A DNA stretch of 64,000 bases from the NCBI GenBank assembly GCA_947476925.1, contig CANJSF010000006.1:62001-126000 (forward strand). The letters are read 5' to 3'. Made by a program: the position numbers and the translations under genes. Position 1 is the first letter of the stretch, and each line of letters begins with the position of its first letter. Below are positions 15,772 through 24,484 of this stretch, piece by piece. The notes beneath the pieces are model-generated. The model did not search any database, had not been told where the DNA came from, and worked only from the letters and a program-made list of their open reading frames with translations. The DNA is from Rhodospirillaceae bacterium (GTDB lineage: Bacteria > Pseudomonadota > Alphaproteobacteria > Rhodospirillales > Rhodospirillaceae).

Positions 15772-16803
15772 CTAGATTTGCTGGAAGAATTCCAGCCAAG
15801 CACCGCTGGGCGCGCGCACCACCATCAACTTCACCTCGCCATAGGGCGCAATATTGGCACGCGCGATGGGGCGATGGAGCACCACGCCGCGAGCCGTAAT
15901 TTGCGCGGCAAAGGCCTCAAGATCAGGCACATGAATACGATAGGTGATGATGCCAAAATTCGGCGGCTGCGCGCGGTCTGAAAAATCACGGCCTTTGATG
16001 CCGTCAAAATGAAAAATCTCGATGGTGCCGCCGTCGGCGTCTTTTGCGGCCGCAAAGCTGGCCGCCTTTTCTTTCACTTGCCCACTCAGCAACACACTAT
16101 TGGGAATGCCCATGTTGTTCGAGCCATCGGGTGGCCACGTCGGCGACGCTTCCCAACGCACCACCCATCCTAGTTTTTGCGTGAAGAATTCAAAACTCGC
16201 CGCGTAGTCGGCGACCATCTGCGTGGCGTTGATGATGTGGCTCATGGTCTCGAACTTTGGGATATCGTCGTAGGGCTGGTTAACGCGCTGCAATAAGTTG
16301 ATGACGACTCCATCGTGACCGCGCAGCATTGCACCCGCGTATGACTTCCCAAATAGTGTGTAGCGATTGGGATCGGCGAAACCCTGAAAGCCCTTGTCGC
16401 GCAGGGCTTCGAACACGCCATCCATATCTTTAACCAAACTATTGAAATTGAAAATGCCGCCGGTGTCGAAGGGGCGCGCGCTAGAGCGCACTTGTACCTG
16501 CTCCACCCCGCTGACCTTCACCAACCGCAGCAAACCCTTGTTGGCACCCGGCACACCCAACAATCGATCGTGCATCGTGGCGGTCGCGGGCAAACCCCAC
16601 GCAGCAACAATTGAGGGGTCGGACGGGCCATCGTTTTTGATGTCGAACTTAGCGACCGACGTATAAATCTGAGTGGCCTGTTCAAGATTCTTGACGCTAA
16701 CAACGATCTCTTGAACCCCGTGGCGGTTTGCTAAGTCAATTCGCGCGTGGGCGGAAACGATGGTCATACCAAAAACCACCAGTGCAGCAACAGCGGCCTT
16801 CAT
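15772..16803 (-). CDS. Exported VOC (glyoxalase/dioxygenase fold) protein with two modules
   Basis: The 343-residue product opens with a Sec signal (MKAAVAALVVFGMTIVSAHA). Two VOC modules follow: about 27-165 (GVQEIVVSVKNLEQATQIYTSV) and about 185-340 (SHIINATQMVADYAASFEFFTQKLGW, ending RAPSGAWLEFFQQI). Paired betaalphabetabetabeta modules form one metal-binding cleft in this superfamily, which includes glyoxalase I, extradiol dioxygenases and resistance proteins. Metal ligands could not be assigned with confidence. An exported VOC protein is uncommon. It begins two bases after the stop of the nitrilase-fold gene, and both lie behind a TonB receptor, suggesting a shared imported substrate. 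Confidence 0.85.
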   Translation of the reverse strand: MKAAVAALVVFGMTIVSAHARIDLANRHGVQEIVVSVKNLEQATQIYTSVAKFDIKNDGPSDPSIVAAWGLPATATMHDRLLGVPGANKGLLRLVKVSGVEQVQVRSSARPFDTGGIFNFNSLVKDMDGVFEALRDKGFQGFADPNRYTLFGKSYAGAMLRGHDGVVINLLQRVNQPYDDIPKFETMSHIINATQMVADYAASFEFFTQKLGWVVRWEASPTWPPDGSNNMGIPNSVLLSGQVKEKAASFAAAKDADGGTIEIFHFDGIKGRDFSDRAQPPNFGIITYRIHVPDLEAFAAQITARGVVLHRPIARANIAPYGEVKLMVVRAPSGAWLEFFQQI

Positions 16804-16805
16804 TT

Positions 16806-17870
16806 TTAGATCAAGCCCAACGTCGTGAGCCGCGCGATGGTTTGAGCTTGCGCGGCAGCAAAGTGCGCACGCTCGGGCGTTTTGAGTGAGCCATCCGCGT
16901 TCAAGAGCGAGTTTGCCGCCTGAATATTGTGCTTTGCATACGACGAGGCAAAAGCCTCGAACCGCTGGCGCGTGATGAAGTTATTCATGCCGGGCATTCG
17001 ACGGGCGCGCCGCAAAGCATTCAAATCAATTTGGTCGGCGGCATAAATGGTTTCGCCCGAGCCCGCCATTTTCAACACCTGGCCACGATAATCGATAATG
17101 CGCGAACCGCCGTTGCCGACATCTTGCGGAAGATCGATGTCGTGCAGGCCGGCCGTGTTAGCGGAAATGACATAGGCCATATTCTCGATGGCGCGCGCGA
17201 GCTTGGCGATATCCTTGAACGTTTGCTGCGGCGTGCCGCTTTCGCTGGTGGGGTGAACAAACACCTCGGCCCCGCGCATGGCAAAACAACGCGCGATTTC
17301 GGGGTACAAAATTTCCTCGGACGCTATTGCGCCCAGATTGCCAATCTCCGTGCGAGCAACTGGGAAAACACCCTCGAGCCCATAGATGTCGAGATATTTG
17401 TCCCATACATCATGCGGAGTAGGCGCATACATGGAATTGAGCCTTCGATAGCGCAGCACCACTTTGCCTGATGGGTCGATGATAAAACAGGTTTGGAAAT
17501 AGTAGCCTGGAAAGTGCTTGTCGGTCTCATAAGCGTTACCGGCCAGGAACAATTGATTGTCCTGTGCAATTTTGCCCAGCGCATCATACTCGGGCCCATC
17601 AACATCAAGTGCTGCTTTGTCGGCCCACGCGGCGACCGGCTCGCCTTGCGGATAACAGGTGAGGAAGTATTCCGGCAGCACCACTAGCTTCAGCGACGGC
17701 CCCATCCAATGTTTGGTGCCGCGCACCTTTTCAGCCACGAAAGCAATAGTCGCGTTCATCCGCACACGCGCAGACTCGCGGTCTGGGCAGCGGTTAACCG
17801 CATGCACAGTCATTTGCAGCGCAGCGGCACCATAGGTGGGCCCCAATAACGGCGGCAGATTTTCGGTCAA
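16806..17870 (-). CDS. Nitrilase-superfamily (carbon-nitrogen hydrolase fold) protein lacking catalytic Cys and Lys
   Basis: The 354-residue protein has the carbon-nitrogen hydrolase fold. Catalytic Glu67 lies in KLVVLPEYFL. At the Lys position the sequence reads LRYRRLNSM (Arg143), and at the nucleophile GAIASEEILYPEIAR carries Ser184 where Cys is expected; the codon is TCC. The usual Glu-Lys-Cys triad is therefore reduced to Glu. The protein may be inactive as an amidase, use Ser, or act as a binding protein. The flanking conserved blocks are well kept, so the gene is not decaying. It has no signal peptide. It sits 36 bases after the TonB receptor and directly before the VOC gene. Confidence 0.85.
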   Translation of the reverse strand: MTENLPPLLGPTYGAAALQMTVHAVNRCPDRESARVRMNATIAFVAEKVRGTKHWMGPSLKLVVLPEYFLTCYPQGEPVAAWADKAALDVDGPEYDALGKIAQDNQLFLAGNAYETDKHFPGYYFQTCFIIDPSGKVVLRYRRLNSMYAPTPHDVWDKYLDIYGLEGVFPVARTEIGNLGAIASEEILYPEIARCFAMRGAEVFVHPTSESGTPQQTFKDIAKLARAIENMAYVISANTAGLHDIDLPQDVGNGGSRIIDYRGQVLKMAGSGETIYAADQIDLNALRRARRMPGMNNFITRQRFEAFASSYAKHNIQAANSLLNADGSLKTPERAHFAAAQAQTIARLTTLGLI

Positions 17871-17906
17871 TGCATCCTCCCCTTCTCGATCGGAAGGATA
17901 GACGCG

Positions 17907-20021
17907 CTAGAAGCCGACGCGCAAACCCAATCGCGCGGTGCGTGGTGTACCGATAGAGACCAGGCCATCAGCCGAGCGCCCTGATTCGACCGTGCGGTCA
18001 AAGATGTTCTCGATGGCCAGCGTCAGTCGCGCAGTCGGCGTGATAGAAAGGTCACCAGACAAATCAGCCACAACATAGCCACGCAAGACACGGGTATTTT
18101 GGTCGTCGTCAAATTGATGGCCCGCGCCGCGGAGGGACGCAACCGCCGATGCGGCTTCTGTCGGCTTCCAGGTCAGCTGCACTGAGGCTTGGTGCCGCGA
18201 GACTTGCGCCAGCCGCAGCCCCTGCAATGCCGGCTGGCGCAAGCTGCGTGTCACCTCGGGCGATGTGTATAAATATCGCAGCGCCGTTTGCCATTGGGGC
18301 GAAAAATCAGCAGTGAAGTCAACTTCGATTCCGTTGGCCATAATACGCTCGATGTTTTGGCGCTGACGCAATACGCCGCCAACCGGAACAACCACGTTCA
18401 AATTTGGATCAAGGCCGGGCGTAGCGCGCACCGTCACATTGGTGACAGCGTCTTTGAGCACGGAGTGGAAATAAGTGGTCGTAAAGACAACACCGGGGCC
18501 AATCGTCCAATCAGCGCCGACATCAATTCCCGCAAGCCGTTCAATCGCCAGCGCGGGATTGGCCTCGGTGATGTCATTGCCCACGCGAAAGGGACGGTAC
18601 AGTTCATTCAACGTTGGCAAGCGAAACCCGCTATAGGCCGCTGTGCGTAGCGTGAGCATGTCATCAGCACTGTAACGCAAGCCACCGCGCACTGTGCTGA
18701 TGGTGCCATCGCGATCAGCATACCTATCGTCTCGCAGCACGGCGCCTGTTTGCAGCAAGGATTCACGCCGACTACCACTGTTCTGCTGCCAGGCATCGAC
18801 ACGTCCGCCGAGCGTGGCCAATAATTGTGTCGTCGGTTGCCAGTTGAGTTCTGTGAAAGCGCCAGCGAGGACTTGCTTGCCACCGGCCTTTCGCACGCGC
18901 GTAAAGCCGGCACCGAGATTTTGGAAATTCTCGTTGGTCGCACCGTCGGTCAGGCGCGCATCCGCACCGGCATCCATTGATACGGCATCACTAAAATTGT
19001 GCCTGACCACAACATTGGCACCAACGGCCCTTGACGGAACTGCAAACTGGTCGAGCGAGGGCGTTGCTACAGTACGCGCGGCATTGACGGCCGCAAACAC
19101 GGCGTCGAACGCCTGATCGCGGATATAGGCGTTCATCTCCCACGACGTATCGCCGCGTGGATCGTGCACTAGTGACACAGCACCATCGGCCACGCGGGTT
19201 TTGGATTCTGAAATACCAACGCCATTGATAAAACGGCTTTCAGAATATCGCGCGACACTATGCATGACTATGTCATCACTGATCGCAAGTCGCGCGCCCA
19301 CCTCGGCCACCCCGCCACGGTCGGCGGCGCGAATGTCCACCGGCCCGCGTTGATCGGCACGAATCAAAAACGAACCATCGGTGCGATGACCATGCAGCAA
19401 GCCATGCCACGCACTGCGTTCGGTTTGCGCTTGCACGCCCGCCGTTGCATCGAATGTGTTGTGTGGTCCGGCACTCACTTCGGCGAAACCGCCATCGCGC
19501 TCGATCTCGCGGCTTTGCAATCGAATAACACCGGCCAACGCAGCATTGCCCCAAGGCCCCGCACCACCACCGCGCGTGATGGCGGCCGTTCCAATCGACG
19601 CCGTCGGCAATCGACTCCAGTCGATCCACCCCCCAAAAGCATCGTTCTGGGGAATACCATCCAGTAACAGGAGGGTTCTCCCTGCCCCGCTGGGCCCGAG
19701 ACCCCGTAAACTCACACCTTGAGTGGTGGGATGGGACGCCCGGCTTGATTGGCGTCGGAAAAGCCCAAATCCGGGCACTGAGCGCAAGGCATCGTCCAGC
19801 CTAGCCCCTGCAGCTAGTGCCAAAGCCTCGCGTGATAGACTAGCTGTAGCGTAAGCAGGCTCATTGACCGAAGGCGCTAAACGCCGCCCGGTGACCAAAA
19901 TTTCCGGCAAGCCGTCAGCAGCCAAGGCCGTAGTTATGCCAGACGGCCCGCAAACCAGGGCCAATCCAGCTATATATATGAATTTACTACATTTATTGAT
20001 CGTCATAAGGACCCATGGCAC
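17907..20021 (-). CDS. TonB-dependent outer-membrane receptor
   Basis: The frame starts at GTG 20021, with AGGAG one base upstream; ATG 20006 (MTINKCSKFIYIAG) is a more usual signal-peptide start but spaced further from that site. The signal ends near TTALAADG. A TonB-box-like LPEILVTGRR, the plug domain (DDALRSVPGFGLFRRQ, QGVSLRGLGPSGAGRTLLLLDGIPQND) and a beta-barrel ending in the aromatic LGLRVGF follow. Length (704) is typical for siderophore, cobalamin or small-organic receptors. The plug wording resembles BtuB/FyuA-like receptors, but the substrate is unknown. It heads an operon with the nitrilase-fold and VOC genes, arguing against simple iron uptake. Confidence 0.93.
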   Translation of the reverse strand: MPWVLMTINKCSKFIYIAGLALVCGPSGITTALAADGLPEILVTGRRLAPSVNEPAYATASLSREALALAAGARLDDALRSVPGFGLFRRQSSRASHPTTQGVSLRGLGPSGAGRTLLLLDGIPQNDAFGGWIDWSRLPTASIGTAAITRGGGAGPWGNAALAGVIRLQSREIERDGGFAEVSAGPHNTFDATAGVQAQTERSAWHGLLHGHRTDGSFLIRADQRGPVDIRAADRGGVAEVGARLAISDDIVMHSVARYSESRFINGVGISESKTRVADGAVSLVHDPRGDTSWEMNAYIRDQAFDAVFAAVNAARTVATPSLDQFAVPSRAVGANVVVRHNFSDAVSMDAGADARLTDGATNENFQNLGAGFTRVRKAGGKQVLAGAFTELNWQPTTQLLATLGGRVDAWQQNSGSRRESLLQTGAVLRDDRYADRDGTISTVRGGLRYSADDMLTLRTAAYSGFRLPTLNELYRPFRVGNDITEANPALAIERLAGIDVGADWTIGPGVVFTTTYFHSVLKDAVTNVTVRATPGLDPNLNVVVPVGGVLRQRQNIERIMANGIEVDFTADFSPQWQTALRYLYTSPEVTRSLRQPALQGLRLAQVSRHQASVQLTWKPTEAASAVASLRGAGHQFDDDQNTRVLRGYVVADLSGDLSITPTARLTLAIENIFDRTVESGRSADGLVSIGTPRTARLGLRVGF

Positions 20022-20144
20022 GCTCCTGACAACATATATAATGTGCGCGGTTCGGGCGAGGCTGAATGACTAGCCGCGTCCAAAACGCCCAGGCCCGGGG
20101 ATTAGGGCGGGGAAGCGACTCAGAAATAAAATCGCGGGGGCTGC

Positions 20145-20786
20145 ATGCGTCGAGTTGGTTTGGTTTTGGTGGCGATGTCAGCGTGGGCGTCGAGCGCGAT
20201 AGCGGGCACGATCAATGCGCAGGTCAATTCCGACACCGGCGCGGCTGTGGCCAGCGCCGTGGTCTATGCGATTCCAGCAACCGGGCAGGTGCCGGCGCCA
20301 AGCAAAGCCGCCAGCATGGCGCAAGAAAATCAGCAGTTCGATCCGTTCGTGCTCCCCGTGCAAGTAGGAACTGCGGTCGAGTTTCCCAACCGCGATTCCT
20401 TTCGCCACCATGTCTATTCATTCTCACCTGCCAAGCCGTTTGAATTGAAGCTTTTCGGCGGTAACGAAAAACAAGTGGTGACGTTCGACAAAGAAGGCGT
20501 GATCGCGCTGGGCTGTAACATCCACGACAATATGTTGGGCTATATTTACGCGGTACCGACGCCCTACTTCGCCAAAACCGGCGAGGACGGCAAAGCCGCG
20601 TTGAGCCTCCCGCCCGGCGCATACTCGGTAAAAATCTGGCATCCCAATCAAAAGGCAAACGGGCCGGACAACTCAACGTCCCTAACAGTATCTGCCGAGG
20701 GCGCAAGTGATGTGAAAGCTGCCGTGGTGATGAAGTCTGAGCGCAAGGCTAAGAAGTCCGGCGCTAAAGACGAAACCGAATACTAA
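20145..20786 (+). CDS. Periplasmic cupredoxin-like protein (methylamine utilisation protein type)
   Basis: ATG 20145 follows a G-rich site. The 213-residue protein has a Sec signal (MRRVGLVLVAMSAWASSAIA). A cupredoxin-type domain (about 70-150) carries FRHHVYSF and GCNIHDNMLGYI, which supply the His, Cys, His and Met ligands of a type 1 copper site. A beta-sandwich region (LPPGAYSVKIWHPNQ) and a Lys-rich tail follow. Homologues are often labelled methylamine utilisation proteins, but no methylamine genes are nearby. It leads an operon with a c-di-GMP enzyme (12 bases downstream) and an outer-membrane-type protein, so a copper or redox sensing role for that operon is possible. Confidence 0.85.
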   Translation: MRRVGLVLVAMSAWASSAIAGTINAQVNSDTGAAVASAVVYAIPATGQVPAPSKAASMAQENQQFDPFVLPVQVGTAVEFPNRDSFRHHVYSFSPAKPFELKLFGGNEKQVVTFDKEGVIALGCNIHDNMLGYIYAVPTPYFAKTGEDGKAALSLPPGAYSVKIWHPNQKANGPDNSTSLTVSAEGASDVKAAVVMKSERKAKKSGAKDETEY

Positions 20787-20798
20787 AGGTCAACGCCC

Positions 20799-23216
20799 GT
20801 GTTCCAGCGCTTCCAAACCAAACTGGTCTTGTTCTTCGCAGCGTTGTTTGCGGTCGTGCAAGCCTTCTCGTACTTCACCGTTGAATCCACTGTGCGTGGC
20901 AGCATTTTGGGCGAAGCGCGAAATCAATTGGCCAAAGCTTTTGAGGTTTTTGAAAATAGCGTGGAGGACACCACCGCTGCCGTCGCGGAAGGCTCGACTA
21001 TTCTTGCCACCGACTTCGGGTTCCGACAGGCCGTAGCCACCAAAGACCGCCCCACCATTATGTCGGCGCTCAATAACCTTGGCACGCGTATCAGTGCCGA
21101 CCGCGTGATCTTGGTGGGCGTCGACAACCAAATCATCGGCGACACAGGTACGGCCAGCGATGCCGCCTCGACGGGCAACATTGTCTCGATGGGCTCGACT
21201 GAATTTGCTTTCCCCGAATTGCTGACTCAGGCCGATGACGAGGGCCGCGCAGTGACCATTTCGGTGATGGACAATCAGGTTTACCAAACCGTGGCTGTGC
21301 CCATTCGCGCGCCCGTGACGATTGCAACGATCGTTATTGGCATTGAAATCAATAACGCCTATGTGCGCAAACTGGCCGATAAGAAATTCACTGTGCCCCT
21401 TGATATCACTTTTGCGCGCTCGGTGCCCGAAGGCGGTTGGACGGTGGCGACCAGCACGCTGAAGCCTGAATTTGCAAATCAACTGACCGGCATTTTAGGC
21501 ACGATCAACGCCAAAGCGACCGACGCACCGCGCACCATCAAACTGGGCGACTCTGATTTCGTTAGCCTCATCGCCGCGCTGCCCACGCCCGCCAATAGTC
21601 CAAAAGTTGATGCGGTGATCCAGTATTCGCTTGATGCGTCACTGTTGCCGTTCGACGCGCTATTTCTCACGCTCATTGGCGTAGCGGCCGTCACTCTGTT
21701 GCTAACCCTGATTGGCTCGTTTGTGATTGCAGGCGGCGTCTCCAAACCCATTCGTGAACTCGATACGGCCGCACAGCGCATTAAGACTGGTAATTATACC
21801 GAGAAAGTCGCGATCACGCAGCGCGACGAATTCGGGCGCTTATCGGATACCTTCAACCAAATGATGGACGGTATCGCCGAGCGCGAGGCAAAAATTGAGT
21901 ATCAATCGCTGCATGACCCGGCGACGGAATTGCCTAATCGCCTCGCCTTCGAGCGCCGCCTGTCCAAAGCCATTGCCGAAGCTGATGTGGCAAAAGGCCA
22001 ACTGAGCGTCTACCTGGTGCAAATCGGACGCTTTTCAGAAATTAACAATACGCTGGGCCACGACACCGGCGAGCAGATGGTGGCCAAGATTGGCGACAAT
22101 TTGCAGCGCATCATCAAGCAAAGCGATGTGGTTTCGCGCCACTCCAGCAGTATGTTCGCGTTACTTCTGCCGGGGGCTGGCTCGAACCACGTCAACCCCA
22201 TCGTGCAGCGGATTTTAGACTCCTTCGACGAGCCGATCACAGTTGGCGGAAACACTGTCGACGTGACGGCTTGGATTGGCGAGGCCTGCTATCCAGAGCA
22301 CGGCATAACAGCAAAGATGTTGCTGCAACGCGCCGATACCGCAATTTTTGAAGCCAAAAAAAGCGCTCAACACTATGCGCTGTATAACGCTCAGCTCGAC
22401 CCCTACAAACCTGAACGCTTGTCGATGATGGGCGAACTGCGCAGTGGGCTCGATCGCGGCGAGTTCAGGCTGTACTACCAACCCAAAATCGACATCGCGA
22501 CCGAGAAGATTACAGCCGCTGAGGCGCTCATCCGCTGGATCCATCCGGTGCGCGGCTTCATGCCCCCTGACTCGTTCATTCCATTGGCCGAGCAGACCGG
22601 CAATATCCAAAAGCTGACGTCTTGGGCGCTTGATACCGCCATCTCGCAGGTGGCGGTGTGGAAAAAACAAGGCATCGACATCAAGGTGGCCATCAATCTT
22701 TCGGCCCGCGATCTCAGCAATCGCCATTTGCCCCAGGAGATCGAAACCCTGATGGCCAAACACGGGGCCACAATTAGCCAGTTAATCTTGGAAATCACCG
22801 AAAGCGCCGTGATGGAAGACCCCAAACAATCGATGGAAGTGCTCTCTGCGCTGAACAAGATGGGTGCGACTTTGTCAATTGACGATTACGGCACCGGTTA
22901 TTCGTCGATGTCCTACCTGAAAAGCCTGCCCGTCCAGGAAATCAAAATCGACAAGTCGTTTGTCATGAAACTCGCCAGCAATAATGGTGATGAAATTCTG
23001 GTGAAGTCGACCATCGATCTTGGCCATAACCTCGGCCTGAAAGTCACCGCTGAGGGTGTTGAAGACCGCCCGTCGCTGGATATTTTGAAATCCCACGGAT
23101 GCGAGACCGGCCAGGGCTACCACATCAGCAAGCCGGTTCCGGCAGCGGATTTCGAAAAATTCTACCGTACATCGCGCTGGTCGCCACTGCCGCAGCCCGA
23201 CACCGCCCCAGCATGA
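20799..23216 (+). CDS. Sensor protein: periplasmic domain, HAMP, degenerate GGDEF, intact EAL c-di-GMP phosphodiesterase
   Basis: The 805-residue product starts at GTG 20799. It has a membrane helix (about 8-27), a periplasmic sensor region of about 255 residues, a second helix (about 287-312), HAMP (about 313-365), GGDEF (about 370-530) and EAL (about 545-790). The cyclase signature reads RHSSSMF (447-453), so GGDEF is lost and synthesis of c-di-GMP is not expected. The EAL domain keeps EALIRW (Glu575), the ITESAV and DDYGTG motifs, and AEGVED, so it should hydrolyse c-di-GMP. The degenerate GGDEF may bind GTP as an allosteric switch. The periplasmic part may sense the upstream cupredoxin. 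Confidence 0.92.
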   Translation: MFQRFQTKLVLFFAALFAVVQAFSYFTVESTVRGSILGEARNQLAKAFEVFENSVEDTTAAVAEGSTILATDFGFRQAVATKDRPTIMSALNNLGTRISADRVILVGVDNQIIGDTGTASDAASTGNIVSMGSTEFAFPELLTQADDEGRAVTISVMDNQVYQTVAVPIRAPVTIATIVIGIEINNAYVRKLADKKFTVPLDITFARSVPEGGWTVATSTLKPEFANQLTGILGTINAKATDAPRTIKLGDSDFVSLIAALPTPANSPKVDAVIQYSLDASLLPFDALFLTLIGVAAVTLLLTLIGSFVIAGGVSKPIRELDTAAQRIKTGNYTEKVAITQRDEFGRLSDTFNQMMDGIAEREAKIEYQSLHDPATELPNRLAFERRLSKAIAEADVAKGQLSVYLVQIGRFSEINNTLGHDTGEQMVAKIGDNLQRIIKQSDVVSRHSSSMFALLLPGAGSNHVNPIVQRILDSFDEPITVGGNTVDVTAWIGEACYPEHGITAKMLLQRADTAIFEAKKSAQHYALYNAQLDPYKPERLSMMGELRSGLDRGEFRLYYQPKIDIATEKITAAEALIRWIHPVRGFMPPDSFIPLAEQTGNIQKLTSWALDTAISQVAVWKKQGIDIKVAINLSARDLSNRHLPQEIETLMAKHGATISQLILEITESAVMEDPKQSMEVLSALNKMGATLSIDDYGTGYSSMSYLKSLPVQEIKIDKSFVMKLASNNGDEILVKSTIDLGHNLGLKVTAEGVEDRPSLDILKSHGCETGQGYHISKPVPAADFEKFYRTSRWSPLPQPDTAPA

Positions 23217-24478
23217 CCAACGCCATCTCGCACTTGCGCTTGACGTTTAAGCTTGCGGCGCTGGTGTGCCTTGCAACCTCTGCCTATGCCGACGATGGAT
23301 TGCCGTCGTTCTCGGCGCGCGGTCTGATTGATGGCCGACTAGTCATTACCGACAACACGCAAAGCTGGGAACAACGCGGCCTTGGCAAAACCCGCTACGG
23401 CGGGCAGCCCGATGTCATCGCGCGCATGGCCGAGGCTTCGCTGATTTTGCAATCCAAAATCACGTGGGACCTGTCGGGCATGGTTCACCTGACCACGAAC
23501 ACCCAGCAAAAGAATGCTGTCGACGTGGTCGAAGCCTTCTTAGCTTATAAGCCCGCCCCGACAGGCGAGTTTGGTTTCCGCGCCAAAGCGGGGGCCTATT
23601 TCCCGCCAATCTCGCTGGAAAATTCGGGCCTTGCGTGGACCAGCCCTTACACCATCAGTTCATCGGCCATAAATAGTTGGGTGGGCGAAGAATTGCGTTC
23701 GGTCGGTGCAGAAGTCACCGCCTTTCGCCAAACCGACGACCTAACCTTCTCGGTTCTCGCCTCGGGTTTTTATTATAATGACCCCGCCGGTACCGTGATG
23801 GCGTGGCGTGGCTGGGCGATCCATGACCGCGAAGCCGGCGTGTTTGAGCGCCTGCCACTGCCCAACGTTCGTATTGTGCAGCCAACCGGGCGCTTGTTTC
23901 GGCAGGCCCCATACATCGAGCCATTCAAAGAAATCGACGATCGCATGGCCTATTACGTCGGCGCGCGCCTCGAACACGAGGACTTAGGCGAATTGCGCGT
24001 GATGTACTACGCCAACCCCGCTGATGACCTTGAACTGACGAATGGCCAGTGGCCTTGGCGGACGTCGTTCTTTGCGGCTGGCGGCAAAACCCTACTCCCC
24101 GGCGACATCGACCTCATCTCGCAGTTCATGACCGGCAAAACCACGGTTGTGACCATCCCCAACGGCGTCGGCCCCGTCGTCAACACTCACTTCCTGTCAG
24201 GGTTCGCGCTGGTGAGTAAGCAATGGGACAAGCACCGAGTTTCGTTGCGACTTGAATATTTCGAGACCAAGGATAAAGACAACTTATTCCCCGACAATAA
24301 CAACGAATGGGGCAATGCGTTGACCGCTGCCTACGTCTTCCGGCCCGTTGACAACCAACGCCTGACGCTGGAATTTCTGCATATTCGAAGCACGCGTCCC
24401 GAGCGCACGCTTAGCTTCAGCTTACCGCGCACCGCCACCGAAAATCAACTCCAGGCCAGCTATCGGTTTTTCTTTTAA
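23213..24478 (+). CDS. Outer-membrane-type protein of the cupredoxin/EAL operon
   Basis: The true start is ATG 23213, whose ATGA overlaps the stop of the EAL gene, showing translational coupling; the longer frame upstream is inside that gene. The 421-residue product has a signal peptide (LTFKLAALVCLATSAYA). The body alternates polar and aromatic residues and contains many Gly, Trp and Tyr, such as GEFGFRAKAGAYFPPISLEN, and ends QLQASYRFFF. An aromatic-terminated C-terminus is the usual beta-barrel insertion signal. I read it as a porin-like barrel with no recognised family. Genes of this kind repeatedly accompany cupredoxin-EAL pairs in proteobacteria, from memory. Confidence 0.75.
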   Translation: MTNAISHLRLTFKLAALVCLATSAYADDGLPSFSARGLIDGRLVITDNTQSWEQRGLGKTRYGGQPDVIARMAEASLILQSKITWDLSGMVHLTTNTQQKNAVDVVEAFLAYKPAPTGEFGFRAKAGAYFPPISLENSGLAWTSPYTISSSAINSWVGEELRSVGAEVTAFRQTDDLTFSVLASGFYYNDPAGTVMAWRGWAIHDREAGVFERLPLPNVRIVQPTGRLFRQAPYIEPFKEIDDRMAYYVGARLEHEDLGELRVMYYANPADDLELTNGQWPWRTSFFAAGGKTLLPGDIDLISQFMTGKTTVVTIPNGVGPVVNTHFLSGFALVSKQWDKHRVSLRLEYFETKDKDNLFPDNNNEWGNALTAAYVFRPVDNQRLTLEFLHIRSTRPERTLSFSLPRTATENQLQASYRFFF

Positions 24479-24484
24479 CCAACC

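Noticed and set aside
20037-20042. TATAAT as promoter of the cupredoxin operon
   Set aside because: The hexamer is perfect, but no -35 element lies 16-18 bases upstream, so I did not list it as a feature.
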